From Stieleria varia (GTDB taxonomy: Bacteria; Planctomycetota; Planctomycetia; Pirellulales; Pirellulaceae): DNA of 64,000 bases. Of the stretch, positions 1 to 9,331 are shown piece after piece. Position 1 is the stretch's first letter. Every line of letters begins with the position of its first letter. Where the stretch lies: positions 2,666,001 through 2,730,000 of the forward strand of contig NZ_CP151726.1 of assembly GCF_038443385.1 (NCBI RefSeq), in the 5' to 3' direction. Below the pieces are notes generated by a model. That model was not told the origin of the DNA and did no database searches. It saw only the letters and a program-made list of their open reading frames with translations. A program made the position numbers and the translations under genes.

Positions 1-121
1 CGAACGCTGACATGCCTCCACCGACAATTACCAATCGTTGCTTGACCACGACGCTCTCGTTCTGGGGACTTGCAGAGCAGTCTTTGATTTGCGATTGGCG
101 AGCTTGAAGCACAGTGGACAT
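1..121 (-). CDS. FAD/NAD(P)-binding oxidoreductase, N-terminus only (runs off the window)
   Basis: Minus-strand frame open to the window edge. It begins with ATG at 121, preceded by AAAGG about six bases upstream, a good ribosome binding site. The 40 visible residues end in RLVIVGGGMSAF, a dinucleotide-binding GxGxxx-type loop after a hydrophobic strand. This is usual at the start of FAD- or NAD(P)-dependent oxidoreductases such as nitrite reductase large subunits. The cofactor fold is inferred from this loop alone; the substrate cannot be told from so short a piece. Confidence 0.55.
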   Translation of the reverse strand, partial: MSTVLQARQSQIKDCSASPQNESVVVKQRLVIVGGGMSAF

Positions 122-972
122 CGCAGCCTTTGAAAACCATTCCACGGGCATCCACGCATTGAGCAATTCAGCGTGAAGCGTACGTAGGAAAACAATCAGC
201 ATTCATTGCTGGGTATCAACAGATCCATCGATACCCATGGCTTGGCAATTGATATACCAATTGGTGTAGAAAAAGGGCGTGATGTGCGGGTGTGACGCGA
301 TGGTCCATTACGCAGACCAAATGGCTGTATCGCAACCGTTAGGTGTGCGGATACGTTCCAGGCAACGCAGTTGGGATGAAGCAATGCAACGGCGAATGCC
401 TCTTTTCGTGGCATAGACCGATCGAGACTGCTAAGCGAAGCAGCGATCCTGGTCGAGAAGACGGTTGCGAGAAAGTGGCCAAGGCCCGAACTTCCCCAAG
501 TTCCTTGGGGGAGGTGCCGGTCACGCGGCACGGCTCATGGCGTTTGGTTGTTGTTTGGCGTATGAAGGTGTTCGTTTTCGACTCGGAGAGTCGAACGACA
601 GTCGCTCGACGTTCCACGGCGATAGCGCGCCCCGGAAAACGTCTTGCCAATTCCGAACGTTTACTTGCGCAGACAGGCCCCCTCCCTCGCATTCGCCTGT
701 AAGGCTCTGCTCGACCTCCCCCAAGTTCCGAGACTGCTGATTGAATCGTGTTGCGTTGTGTCTGTGAGCCGATAGCGCTAGCCACGGGCCTCGAAGGGTT
801 TCGTCAACACCATTAGGCCCGCGGCTAGCGCCTTGCGGCTCACTAAATCAGCAGTCTCGTTCCTTGGGGGAGGTGACAGTGGAACAGGAATGGTTTCGAA
901 GAAATGCCTAAATTGAGCCAACCGCAACTATAGAGCAGCCCAGCGTAAGCATTTGCTGGGCTACTTGGCCGG
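122..972. other. Intergenic region rich in palindromic repeats
   Basis: No convincing gene. From about 480 it holds several copies of a palindromic motif built on CCTCCCCCAAG and its complement (about 491-515 and 714-728 with 860-874), also seen intact near 48825-48851. Another shared motif, GTCGCTCGACGTTCCACG near 601-618, recurs near 50678-50695. A 131-bp MITE (729-859) interrupts one palindrome. The open frames here are short and have no domain signal. Confidence 0.6.
729..859. mobile_element. 131-bp MITE-like palindromic element with 3-bp target duplication
   Basis: Perfect 14-bp terminal inverted repeats CGAGACTGCTGATT (729-742) and AATCAGCAGTCTCG (846-859), flanked by TTC at 726-728 and 860-862. 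Deleting the element and one TTC restores CCAAGTTCCTTGGGG, the palindrome found uninterrupted at about 496. Inside is a second imperfect hairpin (about 766-793 against 815-842) built on GCGCTAGCC and its complement. It has no coding capacity, so a transposase must act in trans. The terminal repeats and duplication are read directly; calling it a MITE is inference. Confidence 0.75.
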
Positions 973-2088
973 CTACTTGTCGGTCGCCAGTTTGCGGAAG
1001 TAGGCTTCGATGGCGTCGCGGTAGTGGGTGGGTAGATCGCGACTGATTTGCTGTAACGCTTCTTTGCGTTCTGCGGGTGGCAAATTACCCCAGGCTTCTT
1101 CGTCGAACTTCTTTTTGTCAACGTTGCCATTGCCCGAACCTCCAGCGATCTGGCTGTCTTGCATCGGCTGAGCTTGGCCGGGTTCCTGCTTGCCGCTTCC
1201 TTGACCGGATTGACTTTGTTGCTGCTGCTGTTGTTGTTGCTGTTGCTCCTCCAGTTTCTCGATCAGCTTCGTCAACTTGTCGATGATCTTTTGCTCTTGG
1301 TCTTCGACTTGCTCATTACTGCGTCCCAAGTCCAGGCGACGGGTGACGTCACTCATCAATCGCGAAATCTCGTCCAGTGAGTCTTCTTTGAGCGGTTTGA
1401 TGTCAGCGATCATCAACTTGGCCGTGCGTGTGAAACGAACCGGTGAGTCGGCTTCGTTTTCCAATAGACGTCGCAAATCGGTCAGAGCGTCCTTTTTCAT
1501 CAGCAACGCGTGATAGCATGCGCCGCGGTAGAACAAGGCCGAAGCCGGATCGAGCGACTCCACCACGTCGACTTCGGCGATCACCGGCAGGGCTTCATCG
1601 AACAATCGTTGACGGACCAACAAGCGTCCCAACCAAGTTCGAACGCTCATCCGCATTTGTTTTGGCAAAGATTCAATTTCGGCATAGACACTTTGAGAGG
1701 GGTCCATGCTCTTGGCCGCAGCGATGGGGTCATCGGTGGCAGACTGAATCAAGTCTCGGACGCTGGGGACGAGTGGTTGGATGACGGAGACGAACGCGTC
1801 GAGCGGGTCGGCGTCTTGCTGCTCAATGGCGGACAAGAATCGCTGAGACGTCTCATCCATCGCGACGGGGGCGGCACCGAGTTGATCGAGTGACTGACGC
1901 AGCAAACCGGACATGGATTCGGCGTCGCGTGCGTGCCAACTGGCTTGATTCTCGAGCGATTCGTCATCAGCGGTTGCAGAGGCGACTTGGAGGCTCAGTG
2001 TCATGACCCCGATGGACGTGATCAAAATGAGAGGCCAGATCGACAGGGCCGGTAGCCGTGTCACGCGAGCAGTCAGTCGGTTCGCCAT
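973..2088 (-). CDS. Secreted or membrane-anchored TPR-like protein with polyglutamine tract
   Basis: 371 residues. The N-terminal hydrophobic stretch (about residues 15-38, ending near ASATADD) looks like a signal peptide or anchor. The middle (about 140-230) is helical with a TPR-like pattern (FYRGACYHALLMKKDAL). About residues 275-310 form a charged coiled coil leading into ten consecutive Gln and a Gly/Ser/Gln linker. The last 40 residues (WGNLPPAERKEAL..., THYRDAIEAYFRKLA) look like a conserved C-terminal motif of planctomycete and verrucomicrobial proteins encoded with MoxR/BatA operons; this comes from memory. It is the last gene of the operon, 14 bp after its upstream neighbour. The specific role is unknown. 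Confidence 0.75.
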   Translation of the reverse strand: MANRLTARVTRLPALSIWPLILITSIGVMTLSLQVASATADDESLENQASWHARDAESMSGLLRQSLDQLGAAPVAMDETSQRFLSAIEQQDADPLDAFVSVIQPLVPSVRDLIQSATDDPIAAAKSMDPSQSVYAEIESLPKQMRMSVRTWLGRLLVRQRLFDEALPVIAEVDVVESLDPASALFYRGACYHALLMKKDALTDLRRLLENEADSPVRFTRTAKLMIADIKPLKEDSLDEISRLMSDVTRRLDLGRSNEQVEDQEQKIIDKLTKLIEKLEEQQQQQQQQQQSQSGQGSGKQEPGQAQPMQDSQIAGGSGNGNVDKKKFDEEAWGNLPPAERKEALQQISRDLPTHYRDAIEAYFRKLATDK

Positions 2089-2102
2089 GTGTTTGCCTGG
2101 TT

Positions 2103-3968
2103 CTACTGGTTACGCTTCATCACCAAATCGCGTGTGATTTGGTACAACCGTTGTTGCCTGTCCGACAAGCTCTTCAAAAGCGGCAGCAAATCCTGCGCCG
2201 ATGTCTCCCCAGATTCTAGTGTCTGGGCATACCGCTGGGTGGTCGATTTGATTCGGGTTTCCATCGTCCGGATCAATTTTAGCTCCGCAATACTGTCCAC
2301 GAGGGGCTGTTCTTGCTCTCCGCCTTGCTGTTGTTGGGGTTGTTGTTGGTTTTGCTGCTGCTGTTTCTCCAAGTCCCGTTGGGCCTGTTGGAGCGACAAA
2401 ATCATTTCTTCCAGGGCCGCCAAAATATCTTGCTGGATTCCTTGGGTGATCACATCGATTTTGGACTCGCCCAATCGTTGGGCAACTCGGTCGGTATCGT
2501 CGCGAATTTGTGCAACCACCTCAGGAAACGCCACGCTGGAGCCTTCCTCTCGCAATAGCAGCATTGCTCGATCCGCCTCCATGGTGATCTTTTTCTCCTC
2601 GAAGGAGAGATTTCCCGCCTTGAGGTCCGTCTGACGATTTCGCTGTTCTTGGGGGACCGCCGACAAAGCCACCGTGTCCTCATACACTTTTGTCTGCATC
2701 GCCGCCATGCGTTTTAGACGCCCCTCCAATCGGGCGAGTTCCCGCATCATTTCTTCTTCGCGAAGCTGACGAAGGATTTTTTCGAGCCGATCGATGGCCT
2801 TTCGCAACTGGGCTTCGGCCTCCCGCTGCCGCTCGGTCGCCTGATCTCGCTTGGCATCGTCGAGTTCCTTTTGCGCCTGCTCCATCTTCTCAATCGCCTC
2901 CTGCAACTCCTGTTCGGCCTGTTGCTGAGGAGTTTGAGGTTGCTGTTGAGCGGAATCCTGCTCAGAAGAGTCTTGCTGTGGCTGGCCGGAGGACTCGGAA
3001 GGCTTGCCGTCTTGTGACGGTGATGGTTTGGACTGCGATGGTTTGGATTCACTCGACTCCGACGGTTTGCCGTCTGACGGTTGACTATCAGAAGGCTTAC
3101 TTTCTGATGGTTTTGCTTCTGATGGTTTTGCTTCTGATGGTTTGCCGTCGGTTGGCTTTTCCTCGGAAGGTTTACCGTCTGAATCGCTGGGCTTGTCGGA
3201 CTTGCTCGGGTCGTCTTTGGAGTCGCCCATCGGCTTGGAATCTGACTCCTGGTTTTCCTCGGATTTCGAAGCGTCACCAGATTTGGAATCGCTTTCTTGG
3301 GCGGCATCCGATTGAGCAGCGTCTGATTCTGCTGACTCTGATTCGGCAGACTCCGAGTCTTTGGATTCAGCTTCGGGCTGGTCAAACTCGTTGTCTTCGC
3401 TGATCTGATCCTTCAGTTCTTCGCTGCGTTTGGCGATGTCTTTCTGCTCGCCTTTGACCTCATCCAGATCCGCGCCATTCTCGGTGCGGGCGCGTGTGCT
3501 GCGTTGAGATCGTTCGATTCGTTTGAGGTCGGAAATCAGCTTCGCGACGCGTTCTTTTTCGTCGCGAATCCGCTTCGAGCGATCTTCGCTCATCAACAAC
3601 GTCAGGATCGACTTGAGGCCTTCACTTGCTGCTTCTTGATTGTCGATCGCATCCTGAAACTTTTGGTTCTCGATCGACTTCGAGGCATCCCGCAACTTCT
3701 CCAGGACGAATTGATCTCTGGATTGTTTCGCTGCACGTCGAAGCAACGCCGCACGTTCGGGGTTCTCGGCGGCCTCGACATCGGCCATCCGCAACAGCAG
3801 TTCTTCCAATCGCTCATAGCGTTTCGCGACGCCGTCTTGTTTGAGCAACAGTTGCGATTCATCCGCGGCCGCAGGAACCGTCAACAGTGTGACCCATGCG
3901 GCGAGAACGCAAAAACAGGTTCCCACGAAGTTTCGTCGGAGTCGTTGAGGTTTCATCGTAAGGGTCAT
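2103..3968 (-). CDS. Secreted low-complexity coiled-coil protein of the bat-type operon
   Basis: From the chosen ATG at 3968 the product has 621 residues. An upstream start at 4025 would begin inside the tandem repeat array and is less likely; ATG 3956 is a close alternative that starts directly with the signal peptide MKPQRLRR. The signal peptide ends near VPAAADE. Coiled coils follow, then a long Ser/Lys/Pro/Asp/Glu-rich segment with degenerate KPSE/KPSD repeats (about residues 190-340), then more coiled coil rich in Glu and Gln with two polyglutamine clusters. No enzymatic motif is visible. The composition suggests an envelope scaffold or spacer; this is inference. It sits between the DUF4175-like gene and the 371-residue protein gene, presumably co-transcribed. 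Confidence 0.75.
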   Translation of the reverse strand: MTLTMKPQRLRRNFVGTCFCVLAAWVTLLTVPAAADESQLLLKQDGVAKRYERLEELLLRMADVEAAENPERAALLRRAAKQSRDQFVLEKLRDASKSIENQKFQDAIDNQEAASEGLKSILTLLMSEDRSKRIRDEKERVAKLISDLKRIERSQRSTRARTENGADLDEVKGEQKDIAKRSEELKDQISEDNEFDQPEAESKDSESAESESAESDAAQSDAAQESDSKSGDASKSEENQESDSKPMGDSKDDPSKSDKPSDSDGKPSEEKPTDGKPSEAKPSEAKPSESKPSDSQPSDGKPSESSESKPSQSKPSPSQDGKPSESSGQPQQDSSEQDSAQQQPQTPQQQAEQELQEAIEKMEQAQKELDDAKRDQATERQREAEAQLRKAIDRLEKILRQLREEEMMRELARLEGRLKRMAAMQTKVYEDTVALSAVPQEQRNRQTDLKAGNLSFEEKKITMEADRAMLLLREEGSSVAFPEVVAQIRDDTDRVAQRLGESKIDVITQGIQQDILAALEEMILSLQQAQRDLEKQQQQNQQQPQQQQGGEQEQPLVDSIAELKLIRTMETRIKSTTQRYAQTLESGETSAQDLLPLLKSLSDRQQRLYQITRDLVMKRNQ

Positions 3969-3984
3969 GGAAATGCTCGTGTGG

Positions 3985-4187
3985 TCATGTACGTCAGGCT
4001 TTCTAGCCTGACATACGCTGGGCATGTCAGGCTGGAAAGCCTGACGTACTTGGGGGCATGTCAGGCTGGAAAGCCTGACGTACTTGGGGGCATGTCAGGC
4101 TGGAAAGCCTGACGTACTTGGGGGCATGTCAGGCTGGAAAGCCTGACGTACTTGGGGGCATGTCAGGCTGGAAAGCCTGACGTACTT
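3985..4187. repeat. Tandem array of 34-bp hairpin units
   Basis: Five direct units of 34 bp start at 4022, 4056, 4090, 4124 and 4158; the first four are identical. Each contains GTCAGGCT-GGAA-AGCCTGAC, a perfect 8-bp stem with a GGAA tetraloop, followed by GTACTTGGGG. A sixth, diverged copy lies in inverted orientation at about 3989-4016. The array fills the gap between two genes of the same operon, so it should be transcribed as a row of hairpins. There is no spacer diversity, so it is not CRISPR. Confidence 0.9.
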
Positions 4188-4190
4188 TTA

Positions 4191-6497
4191 TTACTTGAAC
4201 AGGTCGCGGACACGTTTCTTGCGTTCCTCTTTGGTTTCTTCTTGGAGGGCTTCCTGGTCATTGATTAGACCGCGGACCATGTCCAGAATTTCATTGTAAC
4301 TCTCCAAATCGAGCATTTTGTCCAGCACAGCGTTCAATGCTAACAGGACTTCGTCAGCCGTTTGAACCGCCTGTTCGGTCTTTTCTGCCGCGATTTTCGG
4401 GGTTTCGACGGATCGTTCGACCTGGGCAATCTGGTCGATCAATTTTGCGAGCGGTTTCTCGACAATTTGTTTTAACGGGTCTCGGACACCTTCGCCCAAT
4501 CGTTCCCGACGGTCTGCCGAATCAACCCGGTTGTTGACCATTTCCGCCAGGATGTCTTCCAAGGAAGTCGCGATTCCGGTCAGCTCCTCGGAGGTCTTCT
4601 GCGCCTGCAGTTGGACTTGCTGAACACGCAGTCGGCGGATCTGCAGCTCACGTAACCGCTCGGCTTCTTGGTCAGGATCGTCGCTCAACTCACCGTTGGG
4701 AAAACCGGTGAGCGTCTCTCGTAGTCCCATCATTTCGGTGATCGTCTGCTCCAGCCGAGAACGCAGGCCGAGTTCGCGGCGTTCCAGCAGTGCCAATAGT
4801 GCTTCAGGTGTGACGACTTGCAAGCGGAACAGTTCACTTGCGGCGGTGTGCGTTCCATCGAGATCGTATCCATCGGTGGCTTCGGCAAAGACATTCAGCG
4901 CAGAGCCAGGTTGCAACGCGATCAGCTTTCCGTCTGCGGTCAAATCACGCAGATCGATTACGGCACTGGCGTTTCCCGCGCGGTCCAGTTCCGGGGACAC
5001 TGACGATTCCGTCGGCGCGTTTGCCTCGGCGGGTTTGACTTCGCCGTCATCTCCGGCGGCGGATACGACATTGAAAGTCAGCGACTGAACGCCGTAGTCA
5101 TCGGTCGCGGTCGAACTGAGAGGCAACCGTGCACTGGGGGTAATCGCCGATGTGATCCCGTCGAGTTTCAGTGTGACGTTGGGTGGTTGGTCGAGTACCG
5201 CACCGAGGAAATAGCGATACGGTGCTTGAGAGGAAATCCCCGTTGGGTCACGAGGCACCATTCGAACTGCTGTGGGGCGTTTGAAATCCGGCAAGGTGAT
5301 CGCGAACTGGGATTGTTCGTCGTTCCAAGTCAATTCATTGACGCGGGTTTCCTGGCCGTCGATTTCGTAAACGATGTCGACGTCGCCCAGCGGTGCGCTG
5401 GAGCTGGCCTGCAGGGTGACTTCGCTGCCCTCGCTGATCCGCAAACCGGCTTGGTACTCGGTCTGCAAGTCTGGTCCTTCGCCGCCGACCGTTCTCAGGT
5501 ATTCGGGGTAGCGCACATTGACTTGCATTTTCGAAATGGCTGGCGGTGCGACGGCTTCGATTCGATAATCGGCCAACCTGTCATCGAGTCCTTGAACGGT
5601 AAACGTCATCGACTCGCTCAAGCCCGTCAGTGGTGGACCGTCCAGGACAAACCCTTGGTAACCGTCACGCACGCGACCGACGCGTCGCATGTTGGACTGG
5701 CCTCTCGTACCGTCGTCGGTTTGGTAATAGACGGTGCACACATCGGGGACTTCTGCGTTCTCGGCGTCGGCGCGGATTCGCAGCATCGGATTGCTGCCCA
5801 CCGGCAATCGGACCACGTTGTCAACGAATTCGCGGCTGACGGATTCTTCGGCGGCTTGTTCGGACGCGGAAACGAGCGGTAACTCGACGCCGACCATTTC
5901 CAGTCGAGCGCGTCGCGGCCATGGATCATCCGAAAACAACGTCAGCCGACTTGCCGCGCGGGCAAATGACTGGGGACTAAAAATCGCCAAGCCGATGCAG
6001 CACAACAACAGCGGACCTGCCACCATTGCTTTTCTCGCCAGCGGCTGCCAGCGAAACACGCGATTCGGGTCGACTTGATCGATCACCTGAGCGGCTTCAT
6101 CGTGAACCATTCGCAATAGGTCTTTGGAGTGCGCATCATGTTGCCGCCCCGGCCGATCGAGCTGAACGGCGGTGACCAAACGCCCGCCCAACTGAGGATG
6201 ATGACGCTCGACCAACAACGCCAAGGAGTCATCGGGCAACGATTTGCTGAGGCGACCAATCAACAGCTTGGCAACGATGAACACGATTGCCACTGTCACC
6301 ACCAACAGCAAGAAACCGCGTGCCGAGCGTGGCATCTCGGTGCCGCCCATCAAGACCGGCAAGTAATCGACGGCCAAACCGACCCAAAACGCGACCAGGG
6401 CGACGGCCAAGATAGCCAGCACCGAATCCCAAACGACGTACCGGCGGACACGTTGCCGGAGCGATTGGAGTAGCGATTGAAGTTTGGGATCGAGCAT
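4191..6497 (-). CDS. DUF4175-like membrane protein
   Basis: 768 residues. The N-terminus is cytoplasmic and basic. Transmembrane segments lie at about residues 25-48, 60-82 and 155-176, followed by a large extracytoplasmic region with beta-rich Ig-like stretches (about 200-480) and a C-terminal helical, coiled-coil part (about 545-768) ending in a highly charged KEERKKRVRDLFK tail. The layout matches DUF4175-type proteins that accompany BatA/VWA genes in planctomycetes and alphaproteobacteria, as remembered. It lies 44 bp downstream of the VWA gene and its stop abuts the hairpin array. Function is unknown; a structural partner of the membrane VWA proteins is a reasonable guess from context. 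Confidence 0.7.
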   Translation of the reverse strand: MLDPKLQSLLQSLRQRVRRYVVWDSVLAILAVALVAFWVGLAVDYLPVLMGGTEMPRSARGFLLLVVTVAIVFIVAKLLIGRLSKSLPDDSLALLVERHHPQLGGRLVTAVQLDRPGRQHDAHSKDLLRMVHDEAAQVIDQVDPNRVFRWQPLARKAMVAGPLLLCCIGLAIFSPQSFARAASRLTLFSDDPWPRRARLEMVGVELPLVSASEQAAEESVSREFVDNVVRLPVGSNPMLRIRADAENAEVPDVCTVYYQTDDGTRGQSNMRRVGRVRDGYQGFVLDGPPLTGLSESMTFTVQGLDDRLADYRIEAVAPPAISKMQVNVRYPEYLRTVGGEGPDLQTEYQAGLRISEGSEVTLQASSSAPLGDVDIVYEIDGQETRVNELTWNDEQSQFAITLPDFKRPTAVRMVPRDPTGISSQAPYRYFLGAVLDQPPNVTLKLDGITSAITPSARLPLSSTATDDYGVQSLTFNVVSAAGDDGEVKPAEANAPTESSVSPELDRAGNASAVIDLRDLTADGKLIALQPGSALNVFAEATDGYDLDGTHTAASELFRLQVVTPEALLALLERRELGLRSRLEQTITEMMGLRETLTGFPNGELSDDPDQEAERLRELQIRRLRVQQVQLQAQKTSEELTGIATSLEDILAEMVNNRVDSADRRERLGEGVRDPLKQIVEKPLAKLIDQIAQVERSVETPKIAAEKTEQAVQTADEVLLALNAVLDKMLDLESYNEILDMVRGLINDQEALQEETKEERKKRVRDLFK

Positions 6498-6541
6498 GAG
6501 CGTTCGTGTCGTTCTCTATTGATCGTTGGATCGTTTGTGGG

Positions 6542-9331
6542 TTAGGCCAGCCGGTGCAATCGTCGCGTCACCCATTCCATGGTCAACACACTGGCGATCA
6601 GCCACATCAGGGCCAAATTACGTCGCTGTGCAAAGTCTTGATCTGCGGTTCCGGGCAAAACGGTGGTCTGAGGCTGCGGACGAATCCGTTCCACTAATTC
6701 GGATGCAACCGAATCTGGTCCCGATGGATCGTCAATGGGTAAGAAAACTCCTCCCGTCGTCGAGGCATACTGTTTCAGTTCGTCATCGTTTCTGCGTGGG
6801 CGTTCCAGTTCCACGGTGGGCAAGCTGACTTGCACCGTCTGCCGCAGCACTTCTTCGTTGAGCGCATCTCCGAGTGTCAGTCGTAATTCATAGCTGCCGG
6901 CTTCGCGGACTAAGAATCGACCGCCATAGGTGCCCGGCCGAGGCTCGCCGGCGACCGGCAGCAAACGAACGTCTTCGATGCGTCCACTGGGTGCTAACAA
7001 TTTGGCTTGGACCTCCGGCACCACCAGCGGTTCGAACTGATCGTCGCTCAATACCGCGCGGACCGTGATCGTGTCGCCGATCATGGCTCGTTGGTTCTCC
7101 ACCAGCAAACGCCCGCGATTGCTGTCCCGCAGCAAACGACCTTCGCACACCCAGCGGATGAGCTTGGTGTAGTAGCTGTCAAAGTGGGCATCGCTGGTCC
7201 GTCGCAATCGCCACATCTCACCGCTGCCTTGGAAAAACACTCGCCCGGCCCCGTAAAACTGCGAAGCAAGGTACACGGGCAACGAATCGGAAATCGCCGT
7301 GGTGGGATCCGAAAAATACGCGTAAACCTTGGTGCCCGGCTTGGTGCTGCTGACGCCGACATAGTCGTAGACGCCACTGAATTCGTTCCAAATTTGAAAG
7401 CTTTCGTCGGGACGATCCACCAACCACAGGAACTCCGCGCGTCTGGCTTCCGGCGTGAATTTCAATGGCCAAGCGTTCTCGCCGCCTTGGCGTCCGGTTC
7501 CGATCAACGGTCCACGACTAGGGAAATTGACGGGAAAGAAACCTTTGATGATCGGCACACGCGCATCCGTTCGCAGCTTCAACCAACGCGGATGGTAAAC
7601 CGGGCCACCGACGATGATCAGACCACCGGCTTGTTCGCCCACCCAGCGGTCCAACAGTTCCAGTCCGTCTTGATTGATCGCCGTCCAGTCCGGATCAAAC
7701 ATCGCGATCGCGTCGTACTCGAACAGTTCCTCCGCCGTCTTGGGAAACTCGCTGAGCACCTTGTCCGCATCCTGGCTCATCCCGGGCTGTCCGGTCTGTA
7801 GCCACGTGTCCAGTTCGACCGACTTGTCACGATACAACAAATTGCGGACGAATCGATACTCGCGAGTCGGTCCACCGGCAATCGTCAGGACACGCAATCT
7901 GCGTGCGACGACTTCGTAGCGGGCGTCGCGAATGTCATCGGCTTCGTTTCGATCTTGCTCGGGAGCCACCACACGAACGGCCAAACGTCGACGTCCAACA
8001 GACTGAGGTTCCAGCTCGAAACGCACGCCCTTGAGCGTTCCGTCACCGGTCACGGTGATCTTTTGTGAATCCACCACCTGCGTCGGCATCGCATCGCCGC
8101 CGCCGTCGCTCGCCGATTGGTCCAAACCGTCCAGCAATTGAACTTCGACTTCCATCTTTTCCGCGCCGCTTGCTTGCAGGACCGCATTGATCGCAAACTT
8201 GTCGCTCGGATAAACACGTTGCGGAGCGTTGATGTTGACGACACGCAAGTTGGTCGGTGCGGCGCTGCTGCCCAAGCCCACCGGGAACACGGCAACTTCG
8301 TTTCGTCTGGCGGTGGCCACGGCCGCGCCGGGTTCGCTGCCTCCGTTGCTTTGTCCGTCACTCATCAAAATGATACCGGCCAGCGTGGTCGGGTCGTGGT
8401 CGACCAACACGCCACGGATCGCATCACCGATCCGACTCTGTGCGTCCGTTGCGGCGATCGATTCGTTCCAGTCGGACACCTTTATCGGCGGCGGATTGCC
8501 ATCTCCGTCAGTCACGGGATCCGTCGTCTGAGTGTCCTTGGACTGCGAATCAGACTGCTGCGAATCAGACTGCTGCGAATCAGACTGCTCTGAACTGGAC
8601 GTCTCCGAATTGGGCAAACCGATCAGCTCGGCCAACGAATACTGTGTTCGTATCGAGTAGACGCTGCCGGTCATCACGCAACCGACGATCAAGCAGCCAG
8701 CCGTTGCGAACAGCATCCATCCGATACGATCCGCATTTCCCGACGCGCCGATCATCAGGGAGGAGACCGACAAGATCGCCGTGATGCCCAACAGCACCAT
8801 TCCCAACATCGCGATGGGCGAAAACGCCGCCAAGTCCGTCGATTGTTTTTCGTCTGCGGCTCCAAATTCGCCGCCGCTGGTTTGCAGCAATCTGGGCTCG
8901 GCATTCTCACCGAACGCGTAGACACTGACGCGATGCTCCGCACTGAGTTTATCCAGCATCTCGCTATCTTTGATGATTGCGGCGGCCAGTTCGGCGCGGC
9001 TACCGCTGCCCATGTCTTCATAGGCCGGCAACGACATGCTTTGACTCGTATCCACCAACACGACGACTTCGCTGGGCCGCGTGATCGAACGCTGCGTGCG
9101 GCGTTGAGCGTCGAGAAAGAAAAACACCAACGCCACGATCGCTGTCAGCCTGAGTGTGATCAACGTCCAGCGGACCGGCCGACTCAGCTCGGCTGCATCG
9201 CGGCGGTACAGCCGAACCGCAGCAATCAACAGAATCACTAGCGACAGAACCAACAACGCCCACAACCACCAGCCGGACATCGACTGGGTGCGAGCCAATT
9301 CATAAATCACTTGACGAGACGAATCATTCAT
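6542..9331 (-). CDS. Large membrane VWA-domain protein (BatB/BatA-like)
   Basis: 929 residues. Transmembrane helices lie at about 20-38 and 55-72, followed by a von Willebrand A domain whose MIDAS begins VVLVDTSQSMS (DxSxS intact). The VWA domain is split by an inserted hydrophobic pair of helices (about 190-250) and a Ser/Asp/Gln tract encoded by three 15-bp repeats near 8540-8590. It resumes at DHDPTTLAGIILMSDGQSN. A glutamine-amidotransferase-like middle region follows (about 470-680), then Ig-like C-terminal modules and a last transmembrane helix (about 905-922). It overlaps the stop of the upstream BatA-type gene by 8 bp (ATGAATGA), indicating translational coupling. A role in envelope stress or metal-dependent protein assembly is inferred from bat operons. 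Confidence 0.8.
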   Translation of the reverse strand: MNDSSRQVIYELARTQSMSGWWLWALLVLSLVILLIAAVRLYRRDAAELSRPVRWTLITLRLTAIVALVFFFLDAQRRTQRSITRPSEVVVLVDTSQSMSLPAYEDMGSGSRAELAAAIIKDSEMLDKLSAEHRVSVYAFGENAEPRLLQTSGGEFGAADEKQSTDLAAFSPIAMLGMVLLGITAILSVSSLMIGASGNADRIGWMLFATAGCLIVGCVMTGSVYSIRTQYSLAELIGLPNSETSSSEQSDSQQSDSQQSDSQSKDTQTTDPVTDGDGNPPPIKVSDWNESIAATDAQSRIGDAIRGVLVDHDPTTLAGIILMSDGQSNGGSEPGAAVATARRNEVAVFPVGLGSSAAPTNLRVVNINAPQRVYPSDKFAINAVLQASGAEKMEVEVQLLDGLDQSASDGGGDAMPTQVVDSQKITVTGDGTLKGVRFELEPQSVGRRRLAVRVVAPEQDRNEADDIRDARYEVVARRLRVLTIAGGPTREYRFVRNLLYRDKSVELDTWLQTGQPGMSQDADKVLSEFPKTAEELFEYDAIAMFDPDWTAINQDGLELLDRWVGEQAGGLIIVGGPVYHPRWLKLRTDARVPIIKGFFPVNFPSRGPLIGTGRQGGENAWPLKFTPEARRAEFLWLVDRPDESFQIWNEFSGVYDYVGVSSTKPGTKVYAYFSDPTTAISDSLPVYLASQFYGAGRVFFQGSGEMWRLRRTSDAHFDSYYTKLIRWVCEGRLLRDSNRGRLLVENQRAMIGDTITVRAVLSDDQFEPLVVPEVQAKLLAPSGRIEDVRLLPVAGEPRPGTYGGRFLVREAGSYELRLTLGDALNEEVLRQTVQVSLPTVELERPRRNDDELKQYASTTGGVFLPIDDPSGPDSVASELVERIRPQPQTTVLPGTADQDFAQRRNLALMWLIASVLTMEWVTRRLHRLA

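Noticed and set aside
339-785. Open frames in the first intergenic region
   Set aside because: They run through palindromic repeats on both strands and show no domain, signal peptide or ribosome binding site.
1159-1380. Leucine-rich membrane protein on the plus strand
   Set aside because: It is the complement of the polyglutamine tract of the minus-strand gene; leucine runs are an artefact.
2089-2634. Cysteine-rich plus-strand frame
   Set aside because: Antisense to the low-complexity gene at 2103-3968 with no motif of its own.
3985-4187. Possible CRISPR array
   Set aside because: Units are contiguous and nearly identical with no unique spacers, and no cas genes are nearby; it is a hairpin tandem repeat.
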